Below are positions 7,091-16,678 of a stretch of DNA of 20,779 nucleotides, one piece after another. The first letter of the stretch is position 1; every line of letters starts with the position of its first letter. The DNA comes from Zoogloeaceae bacterium (lineage in GTDB: Bacteria; Pseudomonadota; Gammaproteobacteria; Burkholderiales; Rhodocyclaceae). Below the pieces are notes generated by a model. That model did not search any database. It was not told the origin of the DNA and saw nothing but the letters and a program-made list of their open reading frames with translations. The stretch is from the NCBI GenBank assembly GCA_031259605.1, contig JAIRLE010000161.1, forward strand, positions 1 through 20,779. Reading direction: 5' to 3'. Position numbers and translations under genes: made by a program.

Positions 7091-8266
7091 TCACATCTCT
7101 CCATACGGTGAAACAGCGTTGATTGCGCAAATGGCGCGGTGTTCTCCCGCAGTGGCGGCAGCCCCGAGCCGTTCGAGCCATTGAGCGTCGAATTGGCTCG
7201 AATCGACAGGCGCGGGCAGGTAGCGCTCCGGAAATTCCCAGATCACCAGTTCCGGCGGCGCGTTCTTGAACTCATTGCTTTGCAGGAAGCGGAGCATCGG
7301 CAACAACGCCCCCTGCCCATCTTCGGCATGGCTGGCCAGATCGGCGCCGAGCGCCTGGCGCAGTGCACCGGCAAAGTTCCAATTGGGGTTGGCACTGTAA
7401 CTGGTGCCAACCAGCGCGACCGGAAGCAGGACATCGGCAAACAAGGCTTCACCGCCGGAGACTTCATCGGCGGCGCGCGTGCTGCGCTTGTGCAATTCGT
7501 CCGGCGGCGGTAGCCATTCGGCAAATAGCGGATCGAGCGGCAGGAAACGGAGCAGGTCGCCACGGTAGCGTTCGGCGCCAACCGTGTCCGTGACAAAGCG
7601 TTGCTGCCCGGTATTCAACAGACCATACCGCCGCACGGTGTGGGCGATGCTTTCGGCGGCGATCTGCGCTCCGAAGGGCGTCCAGTGAGTATCGGTGCGC
7701 AGGAACAATGCGGCGTTATTCTTTTCCCGCGCCAAACTGGCAAGCAGATCGGGCGCGGCAATTCCATTAGCATTTGCGGCAAGATGGAAGCGCCGGTAAA
7801 GTCCCGCGCGCAGACGGACGGGTTTGCGTTCTTTCAGGTGTTCACGGTAAAGACGGAATTTGGATGGCACGATGGCCAGTATCAAGCGAATGCCGTACCC
7901 GGACAGAAACCGTTGCACCCCTCCGATCAGGCACAGATTATCGCCGATGTTTTTTTCCGCGCCGAGGAGCGGTTCGAACTCTTCGTCGCTGAACAGCCAG
8001 TCATCGCGGCCGATCACGACACCGGGACGTCCTTCCTCGAACAAAACGTAATCCACCGCCGCCCATAAATTGATGCCCAGGCGTTTCAGGGGGAAATCTT
8101 CGTCGTAGCGTGTTTCCACGGCCCTGACCCATTTACCGTCCATGAAAGTCGTTCCATGCGGCACGCTGAAGTCCAGGAAAGCGCGTTGCGACCAGATGCC
8201 CAATACGGCCAGCAGGACGAGGAACAGGCCCACGTAAATAATGCGCAAGGAAGAAAGCACGGTCAT
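7091..8266 (-). CDS. algJ: Alginate O-acetyltransferase AlgJ
   Basis: AlgJ is a membrane-anchored periplasmic SGNH-like acetyltransferase that relays acetyl groups during alginate acetylation. The N-terminus carries one membrane anchor (about 8-26). The catalytic triad is present: TDTHW with D192 and H194, and GTSYS with S289. The length of 391 aa equals that of the Pseudomonas protein as I recall it. AlgX in this operon has the same motifs, being a paralogous fold. It starts 6 nt after the algI stop. No Shine-Dalgarno sequence is visible (the bases before ATG read ACCTCCA), so translation is probably coupled to algI. Confidence 0.96.
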   Translation of the reverse strand: MTVLSSLRIIYVGLFLVLLAVLGIWSQRAFLDFSVPHGTTFMDGKWVRAVETRYDEDFPLKRLGINLWAAVDYVLFEEGRPGVVIGRDDWLFSDEEFEPLLGAEKNIGDNLCLIGGVQRFLSGYGIRLILAIVPSKFRLYREHLKERKPVRLRAGLYRRFHLAANANGIAAPDLLASLAREKNNAALFLRTDTHWTPFGAQIAAESIAHTVRRYGLLNTGQQRFVTDTVGAERYRGDLLRFLPLDPLFAEWLPPPDELHKRSTRAADEVSGGEALFADVLLPVALVGTSYSANPNWNFAGALRQALGADLASHAEDGQGALLPMLRFLQSNEFKNAPPELVIWEFPERYLPAPVDSSQFDAQWLERLGAAATAGEHRAICAINAVSPYGEM

Positions 8267-8272
8267 TGGAGG

Positions 8273-9763
8273 TCAGAATTGAAAATACAGAAAAGGCGAA
8301 TAGCTTTGCGACAGAAGCTTGAGAACCGACAGGCAGAACATCGCCATGAGCGCGCCACGCAGCAAAAGGCGGCTCCAGACCAGACCCGCAACGCCGGGCA
8401 TTCCACCAGCCGCGATGAGCGCCCCCCTGGAATTTGTCTCGCTGCTGGCGCCGGATGCGCGCGCACCCGGCGAACGGCGATAAAAATCATATAAACCACA
8501 TACGGCGACAATGGCGTATGCAACCCATAAAGTCATGATCTGCAAACCGCCGATCCGGGCCAGGGCCAATTCGGAAAGGCGCCAACCGTCAAAACCAAGC
8601 ATTGCCTGGTACATGCGTATTGCGACATCGAGATTTTCGGCGCGGAATACCACCCAGCCAAGCAGTACCAACAAAAAACAAATCGCCCATTTCAGCGGAT
8701 TGAAACGGCGCGGCGCCGCACCGGCGCGCAGTGCGCGCTCGATGGCCAGCCACATGCCGTGCCAAGCGCCCCAAATAACGAAAGTGATGTTGGCGCCGTG
8801 CCATAAACCGCCGAGCAACATGGTCAGGAACAGGTTGCGGTAAGTCCCGAAAGTGCCATTGCGATTCCCGCCGAGGCTGATGTACAGGTAATCGCGCAGC
8901 CACGCGGACAGGCTGATGTGCCAGCGCCGCCAGAACTCGGTCATCGACTGGCTGATGTAAGGTTGCTTGAAGTTTTCCATGAAGCGGAAACCCATCATCA
9001 GGCCAAGGCCGATGGCCATATCGCTATAACCGGAAAAATCGAAATAAAGCTGTGCGGTGTAAGCCAGCGCGCCAAGCCAGGCATCGCCCGCACTGGGGGC
9101 TTCCAGGGCAAAACAATGATCGGCGAGCGGCGCGAGGGTATCGGCGATAAAGATTTTTTTGACGAAGCCCTGCATGAAGCGTGTACAGCCCTGGGAAATT
9201 TTTTCCAGCGTGTGCGTGCGATTGGAAAATTGCCCGGCCAAATCCCGGAAGCGCAATACGGGGCCTGCGATCAGGTGCGGGAAGATCGCCACAAAGGCGG
9301 CGAAATCGATCAGTTTCCGGGTTGCCGGGGTGTCGCCCCGGTAAACGTCGACAATGTAACTGATCGATTCGAAAATATAAAAGGAAATGCCAATCGGTAA
9401 TAAAATCCTGCTGACGGCAAACGGTTGCAGGCCAAGAGACGTGATGATGGCATTCAGGCTCTCGACGCCGAAACCGGCATACTTGAAATAGCCAAGCACG
9501 CAAAGGTCGATCACGACGCCAAAGGTCAGCCATCGTCTGGCAGCCCGCGTGCGCACGCCGGATGCGCCGACCCTCAGGCCGATCCAGTAATTGAACAAAG
9601 TCACCGCGGCGAACAGCCCCAGGAAATCCACCCGCCACCAAGCATAGAAAACGTAGCTGGCCGTCAGCAAAAACAGATTGCGGAAACGGTTCCCGCTCAA
9701 ATAATAGAGCGCGAGAAACGCCGGTAAAAAAAGAAACAGGAACACGCTGGACGAAAAAACCAT
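8273..9763 (-). CDS. algI: MBOAT-family alginate O-acetylation membrane protein AlgI
   Basis: AlgI is a multi-pass inner-membrane acyltransferase of the MBOAT family that moves acetyl groups from a cytoplasmic donor towards the periplasm for AlgJ and AlgX. The 496-aa protein is mostly hydrophobic helices. It shows the conserved block YFDFSGYSDMAIGLG (240-254), FWRRWHISLSAWLRDYLYI (277-295), and GGLWHGA with the invariant histidine H322. The start has AAGAAGG 5 nt upstream of the ATG, and the gap after algL is 15 nt. MBOAT proteins of this type occur in other acetylation systems, but the neighbours fix the role here. Confidence 0.97.
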   Translation of the reverse strand: MVFSSSVFLFLFLPAFLALYYLSGNRFRNLFLLTASYVFYAWWRVDFLGLFAAVTLFNYWIGLRVGASGVRTRAARRWLTFGVVIDLCVLGYFKYAGFGVESLNAIITSLGLQPFAVSRILLPIGISFYIFESISYIVDVYRGDTPATRKLIDFAAFVAIFPHLIAGPVLRFRDLAGQFSNRTHTLEKISQGCTRFMQGFVKKIFIADTLAPLADHCFALEAPSAGDAWLGALAYTAQLYFDFSGYSDMAIGLGLMMGFRFMENFKQPYISQSMTEFWRRWHISLSAWLRDYLYISLGGNRNGTFGTYRNLFLTMLLGGLWHGANITFVIWGAWHGMWLAIERALRAGAAPRRFNPLKWAICFLLVLLGWVVFRAENLDVAIRMYQAMLGFDGWRLSELALARIGGLQIMTLWVAYAIVAVCGLYDFYRRSPGARASGASSETNSRGALIAAGGMPGVAGLVWSRLLLRGALMAMFCLSVLKLLSQSYSPFLYFQF

Positions 9764-9778
9764 GGATGCCTTCTTTTC

Positions 9779-10864
9779 CTATGGGTTCGTCCGAAATATC
9801 CGGGTCACATCACCACCGAGACGGGTAACCCGGAATGGCTGCATCCCCCGTTTCCACCCCTCTACCTTGGCCGTGCACGAATAGAGCGCGCAATAAGGCT
9901 CCAGCCAGGCGAAATCGGCGTGATCCTGGATATCGTTGGTTTCCTGCTTCTTGCCGGTCTCCCGGACAAATGCTTCATGATCCTTGATACCCGCCATGAC
10001 CCGCTCGGCCAGCCGGCGCAGGGCGGCGTCATGGTCGCCGCGCAAATCGACGCCGTTGACCTTGGCAAAAGCGGCAATCATGGTCAAGGGCGGCAAGGAA
10101 TAGTTGTGATAGGCCAGTGCGCGCTGCTTGCGCTTGAGTTCATTCGGCAGGAAACCACGCTCGTCTACTTGGCCGACGGCGACGCGGAAACGTTCCACCG
10201 ACCAGTCGAACAGATCGCGGCGATCAAGCGCCACGGCGCTGGCCATGACCGCCCAGGCGGCCCAATAGGAATGATTGTTGACCCGTTCGAGCGGCAGGCC
10301 GCTCCAGTCCTTGACGGTCTGATCGGCAAGACGCGCGAACCACGATTCGATCCGCTGTGCTTGCCGGGGATAGGCCGCCAGCGGCTGAGACACACTGAAT
10401 TTCAGGCTCAGCCACGCGGAAGCCAGGCTACCCAGCGACCATTTGCGCATCGACTTGCCAGTGTGGTTGAAATCGGTAGACATCAGCGCATCGGCGCGCG
10501 CCCAGGCGTCCAGCCATTGCACGGCGCAGTCCACCTCGTGCGAGCCGCCGTCGCGCATGGCGCGCATCACGTAGCGGACGACGCCACGTTCGAGATCGAC
10601 AATGGCGCGGGTCTGCTCGTGGTAATCCTTCACCGCCCCGGGGTTGATGTCCGCCCGCGCGCTGTCCGATCCGTCGTATTTGCTGCGGAAGACGAGCGCC
10701 CCGACATGGGGCGGCGGCGGCGCAGGGCAAAGCGTTTCGCCGCTTTTCCCGTCCGGCGACGCATGTCCGGCAGGCGCGTAATAACCCGGCGGCGGCGCCA
10801 GCGCGCCGTAAGACGGGCAGGCGCAAAGAACAACTGCGGCAAAAACGGCAAAAGTGGCTTTCAT
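9779..10864 (-). CDS. algL: Periplasmic alginate lyase AlgL (PL5)
   Basis: AlgL cleaves alginate by beta-elimination. In the biosynthetic operon it is thought to clear polymer stranded in the periplasm. Counting from ATG 10864 the protein has 361 aa with a signal peptide ending near PSYG-A, then PPPGYYAP. Family motifs present: KYDGSDSARAD (62-72), the catalytic segment NNHSYW (196-201, with N197 and H198), and LKRKQRALAYHNY (243-255), which carries the expected active-site arginine (R248) and tyrosine. The frame opens at 10882, but AAGGAG lies 6 nt before the ATG at 10864, the better start; ATG 10867 is directly adjacent. The N-terminus contains LCAC, a poor lipobox, so I do not call a lipoprotein. 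Confidence 0.96.
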   Translation of the reverse strand: MKATFAVFAAVVLCACPSYGALAPPPGYYAPAGHASPDGKSGETLCPAPPPPHVGALVFRSKYDGSDSARADINPGAVKDYHEQTRAIVDLERGVVRYVMRAMRDGGSHEVDCAVQWLDAWARADALMSTDFNHTGKSMRKWSLGSLASAWLSLKFSVSQPLAAYPRQAQRIESWFARLADQTVKDWSGLPLERVNNHSYWAAWAVMASAVALDRRDLFDWSVERFRVAVGQVDERGFLPNELKRKQRALAYHNYSLPPLTMIAAFAKVNGVDLRGDHDAALRRLAERVMAGIKDHEAFVRETGKKQETNDIQDHADFAWLEPYCALYSCTAKVEGWKRGMQPFRVTRLGGDVTRIFRTNP

Positions 10865-10891
10865 CATTGTCTCCTTTTCCAAATCGACGTT

Positions 10892-12292
10892 TTACCGCCT
10901 CGCATCGACAGTTTTCCGCCGACACACCCGCAACTCGACTTCTTGCGGCCCGCTGCCCGCTTCGGGGCCTTCCAATTCCACGGACAACAAAGTCAGGCCC
11001 GCCCAATCGCCATCCTCGCGCAAGTCGAAGACAAAACGGCCATTCGTATCGCGCCAGGCTGGTTTTTCGAGTTCCAACGATTCATGTCTTCCATTCATAT
11101 ACAAAAAATTAGCACTGAGTTTTTTTACCGAGGTATCGGCAAAGCGGATCTCCATACGCGCCTCCCGATTGGTAAACATGTTGGCGGCGCTATTGAGCAG
11201 CACCTCCTGTTTGCCGGGACGCAGCAGGGCTTTACCAGAAAGCAGCATCACCTTGTTATCGCAGCCGCCGTCCAGCAAAGCAAACAATTGCCGGTAAACA
11301 CTATCCATGTCAAGATCATGAATCCGCGGGAATTCCCAGACCAGGATTTTCGGCGGCATCCTGCGGAATTCGTCGCTCCCCAGGTATTCGACCATCGCCC
11401 CTTCCAAGCCGCCGCCGGGTACTGCGGTATTCAGAACATCCGCGCCAAGATACTCTTGAAGAAAACCGGCGAAGTTATAGGCTAGCCCGCTATAGCTGGT
11501 GCCGACCAGTACGATTTGCGGGATGGTACTGTCGCCGAACAAATCATCGCCACCACTCGCATACTTGGGTTCAGTAACGAAATAATCGGCATATTCCTGT
11601 GCATGGCTAGTACCGCATATCTGGTCGACGGCTTTTCGCATAGCAGGCCGTATACTCAAACCCATGCGCCCGGTTATTCTTGTGACGAATTCGCGGCGTC
11701 CAATACTGGAAAAAGCTGGCAAACGGTGGATAGCATCAGCCACGACTTTTGCCGTTCGCTGTGCGCCATAAGGCGTCCAATGCGTATCAGCATGAAAATA
11801 AAAGGGGGTTTGCTCTTCGTGTTCATCAACAAACAATGAAAGGTCGGGCACATGGAAACCGATCTTACTGAAACGCGCCAGCAACGCTTTATAATTGGCC
11901 AGAGCAAGGTTGAAGTCGAAGCCAGCCAGTTCCGGCGCGGCGACTTTACCACGGTGCACGAGCGCGCGAGTCGGCGGATGGACCAGCACCACTTCAATAC
12001 CGTGATGCGCAAAAACACCATGCAATTGCTGGAGCCGCCGCTGGCCATACTTGCTGAGATCGAAAGCGGTACGGAAATCCTGGGAGCGAAACAACCAGTC
12101 GCCCTCGCCCGCCACCAGTACTGAAAACCCTTTCAAGAACTTTGTATCGTACCGGCTGGCATCCCGAACTTCTGGACACAATTCGCAGCAGCGCTCGGAC
12201 TTGTAGACCGGCGCGGACACATCTGCGGCATGTGCCGATTTCGCGCCAACGCAAAAAACAAACGCTAACGCTAACCAGAGAGGTAATATCAT
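10892..12292 (-). CDS. algX: Alginate acetyltransferase and export-complex protein AlgX
   Basis: AlgX is a periplasmic SGNH-like enzyme that acetylates mannuronate residues, with a C-terminal carbohydrate-binding domain. It is part of the complex that protects polymer in transit. The 466-aa protein has a signal peptide ending near SAHA-ADVS. The catalytic triad is intact: HADTHW with D169 and H171, and LVGTSYS with S266. The C-terminal third is beta-rich (NGRHESLELEKPAW region, about 400-414) and fits the binding module. The ATG overlaps the algG stop in TAATG, so the two genes are translationally coupled. AlgX resembles AlgJ, but the C-terminal domain and position separate them. Confidence 0.96.
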   Translation of the reverse strand: MILPLWLALAFVFCVGAKSAHAADVSAPVYKSERCCELCPEVRDASRYDTKFLKGFSVLVAGEGDWLFRSQDFRTAFDLSKYGQRRLQQLHGVFAHHGIEVVLVHPPTRALVHRGKVAAPELAGFDFNLALANYKALLARFSKIGFHVPDLSLFVDEHEEQTPFYFHADTHWTPYGAQRTAKVVADAIHRLPAFSSIGRREFVTRITGRMGLSIRPAMRKAVDQICGTSHAQEYADYFVTEPKYASGGDDLFGDSTIPQIVLVGTSYSGLAYNFAGFLQEYLGADVLNTAVPGGGLEGAMVEYLGSDEFRRMPPKILVWEFPRIHDLDMDSVYRQLFALLDGGCDNKVMLLSGKALLRPGKQEVLLNSAANMFTNREARMEIRFADTSVKKLSANFLYMNGRHESLELEKPAWRDTNGRFVFDLREDGDWAGLTLLSVELEGPEAGSGPQEVELRVCRRKTVDARR

Positions 12293-13800
12293 TATTGCTC
12301 TTCTCCACCTTGCTTTCGTGGAACAACCAGCACAGCTTTCTGTTGACGCACCAGCAAGTCTAGAATTTTTCCCATAATATCGTCCACAGCATGCCCCCCT
12401 TTTTTGTTTGACATCCGCAGATCTATACGACCAAGCGTCAGCCTGAGCGGTGGCTTGATATTAAAGAATCCAGTATCGTTATAAGCAATCTGGCCACCGA
12501 CAATAGTCATTGAAACTTCGGTTTTAAAAGGGTCCAGTACGATGTCACGGTCGGTATTGGATAAATCTTTTACATGCCCGAAAACGCCATGCATTTTGTT
12601 GCCGACGATGAAATTCTCATAGATACGTATATTTTCGCTATTGCGCACGCGAATCCCGTGACGAAGGTTATTGACGACACGGTTTCCCCACAAAAGGTTG
12701 TTGTCGCTCTCGTAAATGGTGATACCATCAGCATGGTTATCCCGGACTTCATTCCACGCTACTTGGTTATTCGAACTGCTGCGGTCGAGGACAATACCGG
12801 AGAGCTTGTTATCGTAACTGACGTTCCTGAAAATGAAGCTATCATTGACCTCGCGCGAAATGATGATGCCGTGCCTTTTTTTTGTTCCATGCGCCGTATT
12901 GCCCGCGATGATAAGGCCATGCGAGCGGTCGTGCGGGTCGATGCCATAGACGATGTTGTCGCGGTAGGCGCTGCCCTTGATGACGAAATCGCGGGTTTCG
13001 TAGCAGTAAAAGCCGTACCACATGTCGATGAACTCGGAATCGATGATCCAGCCTGTAGGCTCTCCACGTTTCATGAGCCGGGTTTGGCTCGGTGGATATT
13101 GCGAAATACTGACGCCGTAGGACTTGGCCTTATCGTAGCCCAAACCCGTGATGACGCTATCGGCGATATAGGTTTCCGTGCCGCCCCAAGCGATCAGGAA
13201 TGGGCGGAACTCCGCCGACTTGCGGAAATACGCCGGGCCATCATCGGCCTCGCGCCAGGCCGTCACCTTGCTGCCGACGATGAAGAGCTTGCCGTCATTG
13301 ACCAAGAAGGCGCCGCCTTCCTGGGACAGGCGCAATTCCCGGGTGCGTCCGTCGATATGCAGGGTCGCGCCCTGGGCCACCACGATGGGCAAGCGCGCAA
13401 GGTGAATGCCGGATTCCACTTCGCGCCAATGGGCGGCGGGCAGCTTCCTTGGCAGATCGGCCAGATTGATGTAGCCGCCCTCGATGAAAATCGCCTGGGG
13501 CATGCCATGCTGGCGGCGCACCCATTCGCCCAGGTTGTTGCCGCTGCCGATGAACTGCTGCATGACGGGCTGCCCGGGTATCTTTCGCACGGTCACCGTG
13601 GCGCGCCGACTGGCATCTATCTTCGCTTCGATGGCCTCGCGGGTATAGCCGGAAATGTCGGGCAAGCGCGGCTCGGCCAGATGCAGTGATTCCGCTGGTA
13701 TGCTGGCGACGATGTAGGGCTGCTGATCGGCGGCAGGCGCGGCAACCGCACCGCCGCATGACAGGAAGATCAGCCATAGCCAGCAAAGATGTTTATTCAT
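12292..13800 (-). CDS. algG: Mannuronan C5-epimerase AlgG
   Basis: AlgG converts D-mannuronate to L-guluronate in the nascent polymer in the periplasm. The frame opens at 13986, inside algE, but a signal peptide begins only at MNKHLCWLWLIFLSC (ATG 13800) and ends near GAVA-APAAD; ATG 13812 is the alternative, and neither has a clear ribosome binding site. Counting from 13800 it has 502 aa. The right-handed parallel beta-helix shows repeated Asn- and Gly-rich turns from about 250 to 420, and the catalytic motif DPHDRS lies at 288-293. It follows algE closely and overlaps algX in TAATG. Absence of AlgE1-7-type R-modules separates it from secreted epimerases. Confidence 0.96.
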   Translation of the reverse strand: MNKHLCWLWLIFLSCGGAVAAPAADQQPYIVASIPAESLHLAEPRLPDISGYTREAIEAKIDASRRATVTVRKIPGQPVMQQFIGSGNNLGEWVRRQHGMPQAIFIEGGYINLADLPRKLPAAHWREVESGIHLARLPIVVAQGATLHIDGRTRELRLSQEGGAFLVNDGKLFIVGSKVTAWREADDGPAYFRKSAEFRPFLIAWGGTETYIADSVITGLGYDKAKSYGVSISQYPPSQTRLMKRGEPTGWIIDSEFIDMWYGFYCYETRDFVIKGSAYRDNIVYGIDPHDRSHGLIIAGNTAHGTKKRHGIIISREVNDSFIFRNVSYDNKLSGIVLDRSSSNNQVAWNEVRDNHADGITIYESDNNLLWGNRVVNNLRHGIRVRNSENIRIYENFIVGNKMHGVFGHVKDLSNTDRDIVLDPFKTEVSMTIVGGQIAYNDTGFFNIKPPLRLTLGRIDLRMSNKKGGHAVDDIMGKILDLLVRQQKAVLVVPRKQGGEEQ

Positions 13801-13831
13801 GGCAGCGTTCATGGCAAGAGTTTCATGGACT

Positions 13832-15268
13832 TCAAAAACGCCAGAGCACATCGACGGAAACCCGGTACATCGCCGCGTCGGCCTGGCGGCCATAGGCATT
13901 GCCAGGCCAGAATATGCCGGCGCGAAAGCGCAGCGACGCCGATGGTTCGTCGATGATCTGGCCGAGCGCGTCGGGCAGCAGGCCATTTTTGAAATACATG
14001 GTGGCGATCAAGTCGATTTCCTCCCCGACGTCCTTGCTATCGTTCGGCATGGCGGCGCTGATGCCGCTGTCGCCGACCGGCTGGCTGCCGCTGGCGCGCC
14101 AGAATCGGTGAACGACGACGCTGGCATCGTAGCCGCCGCGAGCCTGCCAAGAAGCAAATATCGACGCGCTCCGGAGATTGGCGAGTTCGCCGCGAAACGC
14201 CTCGCCGAAGCGATGCACCTGGGTCGCAACGCCGGTGAATCTGGAACGATTGCTCTCCAGTCCGGTTTGCTGGAAGTCATGCCGGCCCTGGCTGCCGCCG
14301 CCGCCGCCATGCGCGTAGGCAAGACCAGCCTGCCAATCCTGCGCGAAACGCCAGCGCAGGCCGAGATCCACACCCCAGGCGCGGGCATCATCGCTCTGTT
14401 CGCTTATAGCGATGCGCTGGCCGTTGACCGTGGCGCTCACCAGACGCTTGCGCTGGCCGCCCAGCCAGATGGCGCTCGCCCAATAATTGAACGGTTGTTC
14501 GTTGCGCGAGGCAAAGGCATCGCTGCCCGCCCGCAAGCCCAACCAGGTGAGCGTACCGGCGCGGGTCTTGTCCAGATCGTCGACCACTTCGCCCGGGCGC
14601 TTGAAGTGACCGCGGTCCCGGCTGTGGTGGAAATCGAAACCGACCCAGTGCCCGTGCCTCCATTGCCGGGCGACGCCGCCGAACACATGCAGGCGATCCC
14701 TGTCTTCCGGCGCCAGTTCGTGGATATCGCTGCGGTATTCGCTGAAACGTTCGGCGACGCCCAGGGAAGCGCGCAGCAGGGTCGTATCCAGGCTCCAGGA
14801 GAGAGATTCGACAGTCGTATCGCGCCACAGGCCGTCCTCATGGCGCAGGCGCTGGCGGCCAAAGCGCAATTCTTCTCCGGGATAGGCGGTGAGACCGCTG
14901 TAGCCAATCCAGAACTCGCGCAACGCCAAATAGTTGTTGTCGGCCTCGCGGGAATCGTCGCGGCGGGTCTCGTCGTGGAAATCCGTGGACGGCAGGGTGG
15001 AATTGCTGGCGCTCACGATCTGGGCCATGGTGAAAGCGCTCCAGGCGCCACGCCCGAAATATCCCCAGGGACGCAAGTCCAGGCTCAGTCCATGGATATC
15101 GCCGCCTTCGCGGCTGCCCAGATCGCGGTCATCCTCGGCGCGGGCGATAATCCTGGCGTCGATCCCCAGATTATCGCCCTCTGGCGGTGCGGCCCACGCC
15201 GGAAACGCGCCCAGCAGGGACAGGATGAAACCATGGCAATAGTATTTGATGAGTTTGTCGGCGGGCAT
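13832..15268 (-). CDS. algE: Outer-membrane alginate export porin AlgE
   Basis: AlgE is the beta-barrel pore (18 strands in the P. aeruginosa structure) through which alginate leaves the cell. The 478-aa protein has a signal peptide ending near AWA-APPEG. Alternating aromatic and polar strands run throughout, and it ends in a C-terminal phenylalanine (VDVLWRF), the usual signal for barrel insertion. Many arginines occur in strand regions (LRFGRQRLRHEDGLWRD), as expected for a pore passing a polyanion. It starts 11 nt after the algK stop with no obvious ribosome binding site. A 492-aa ORF on the opposite strand is a shadow. Confidence 0.95.
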   Translation of the reverse strand: MPADKLIKYYCHGFILSLLGAFPAWAAPPEGDNLGIDARIIARAEDDRDLGSREGGDIHGLSLDLRPWGYFGRGAWSAFTMAQIVSASNSTLPSTDFHDETRRDDSREADNNYLALREFWIGYSGLTAYPGEELRFGRQRLRHEDGLWRDTTVESLSWSLDTTLLRASLGVAERFSEYRSDIHELAPEDRDRLHVFGGVARQWRHGHWVGFDFHHSRDRGHFKRPGEVVDDLDKTRAGTLTWLGLRAGSDAFASRNEQPFNYWASAIWLGGQRKRLVSATVNGQRIAISEQSDDARAWGVDLGLRWRFAQDWQAGLAYAHGGGGGSQGRHDFQQTGLESNRSRFTGVATQVHRFGEAFRGELANLRSASIFASWQARGGYDASVVVHRFWRASGSQPVGDSGISAAMPNDSKDVGEEIDLIATMYFKNGLLPDALGQIIDEPSASLRFRAGIFWPGNAYGRQADAAMYRVSVDVLWRF

Positions 15269-15279
15269 GATCTATGACT

Positions 15280-16671
15280 TCAATGCGATTGCAGGGTCAT
15301 TGCGCGCATCTCGGCAATGGACGTGGCGTTGCGATAATCGCGTTCGGCGCGCAACATGTTTTCGGCCTGGGCGCGTTGTTCCGGAGAAAGCTGCTGGCCG
15401 AGGCGCGCGGCGAACTCGATGTCTTCGGGGCGGCCGCTTTGCGCGGCCAGTTGCCCGAATACGAAGGCATTGCCCGGGTCGGGAAGGATGCCGCGCCCTT
15501 GGCTGAACATCTGCGCCAGGGCAAGATCGGCCTTGGCGTTGCCGCCTCGGGCGGAAGCCAGCAAGTAGCGAAGCGCTTTTTCGGGATAGACCTGGCCGAG
15601 AAAGCCGCGCAGGTAAATCCGGCCAATGGGAAAATCGGCGCTGGATTCGCCAGCGGCGGAGGCCGCGAGCAGATGCTGTTCCGCCTTGAATGGATCGCGC
15701 ATGACCCGTTTGCCCGCGAGATAAAGCCTGCCGAGCATCAGGTCGGCGCGCGGCAACCCGGCGGCGCGGCCTTTGTCCAGATAGGTCAGCAAGCGCCGGT
15801 CGCGCTCCTCATCTTGCCCGGGGGCATCGAGGAGCAGCCGGGCAAGCGTGATCCAGGCCGCGGGATGGAGCGGCGCGATTTGTTCGAGCAGGCGAATGGC
15901 CTCGGCGTCGACAGGCGGGCCGAAGGCCGGATCCAGCAGGACGGCGGCGACCGTTTCGATCCGCCGGGGCGGGAGCGCGCCGGCGCGCACGGCGTTTTCC
16001 AGGCGTTCGAGCAGCGCCCGCTGTTTATCCTCCTGCTTGCCGTGGCGATAGACGATGAGTAAATCGACATAGCATGTGTCGTCGATCGCCAGCGCCGCCG
16101 TGCAGATTCGTTCGATCTCATCGCCGTGTTGGAGGTGGCTGCCCTGGGCGCGGTACAGGACGATCTGCGCCCTGTCCGCCTGGGGTTCGCCTTTGGCGCG
16201 CCATTGGGCAACGCGCCGTTCGATGTCGTTTTCGGGAAAAAGCTGGGGATGTCCGACATGAAGTCGGGCCAGAGGCAACAACGCGCCGATTTCGCCGCTG
16301 GCCTCGGCGCGTTCGAGCAACGCTGCCGCTTCTCGCCAATCGGCCTCGCTGGCATCGGGCCTGCTCGCCAGTAGACGGCCAAGGCGCGCCGCAGCCCGCG
16401 GGGATTGGCCGACAAGCCGCCGGTAAAGGGCTTCGGCCTCGCGTATCTGCCCGGAATCGCCGCTTTCCAACTTCAGATCGGCCAGGACAAGCTGCGCCTC
16501 AATGTAGCCAGAGTCGGCGAGCTGCTGGAGGTTGCTTTCTGCGGTCGCTTTGTCCCCACGGCCAAGCGCCTCCCGCGCCAGGCGCAGATCGGGCAGGCCG
16601 GTGCAGGCCGCCAGAGCCATGACCAAGGCAGGCAAAATCGGCAACGTTCGCGGGCCGAAGCTCACAGGCAT
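15280..16671 (-). CDS. algK: Alginate export lipoprotein AlgK (TPR/Sel1-like repeats)
   Basis: AlgK is an outer-membrane lipoprotein made of tetratricopeptide-like (Sel1-like) repeats that scaffolds AlgE and AlgX. From ATG 16671 it has 463 aa (475 recalled in P. aeruginosa), with a lipoprotein signal peptide and lipobox LAAC, lipidated cysteine C23. Helical repeats with the A-x-x-L-G-x-L/I-Y pattern run through it, for example LMLGRLYLAGKRVM and FPIGRIYLRG. The frame opens further upstream at 16797, inside alg44, but only ATG 16671 gives the lipobox and has GAGGA close upstream, overlapping the alg44 stop. The gap to alg44 is 7 nt. Confidence 0.95.
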   Translation of the reverse strand: MPVSFGPRTLPILPALVMALAACTGLPDLRLAREALGRGDKATAESNLQQLADSGYIEAQLVLADLKLESGDSGQIREAEALYRRLVGQSPRAAARLGRLLASRPDASEADWREAAALLERAEASGEIGALLPLARLHVGHPQLFPENDIERRVAQWRAKGEPQADRAQIVLYRAQGSHLQHGDEIERICTAALAIDDTCYVDLLIVYRHGKQEDKQRALLERLENAVRAGALPPRRIETVAAVLLDPAFGPPVDAEAIRLLEQIAPLHPAAWITLARLLLDAPGQDEERDRRLLTYLDKGRAAGLPRADLMLGRLYLAGKRVMRDPFKAEQHLLAASAAGESSADFPIGRIYLRGFLGQVYPEKALRYLLASARGGNAKADLALAQMFSQGRGILPDPGNAFVFGQLAAQSGRPEDIEFAARLGQQLSPEQRAQAENMLRAERDYRNATSIAEMRAMTLQSH

Positions 16672-16678
16672 GTTTTCC

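Noticed and set aside
5206..7122. 638-codon ORF on the plus strand opposite algA and algF
   Set aside because: It lies antisense to two clearly conserved genes, has no family motif, and is explained by G+C-biased third positions in those genes. The same applies to the long antisense ORFs opposite radA, lplT, algL, algG and algE.
10800..10864. AlgL as a lipoprotein (LCAC in the signal region)
   Set aside because: Cysteine at the -2 position of a lipobox is atypical, and the alternative signal-peptidase I site after PSYG followed by PPPGYY matches the family layout.
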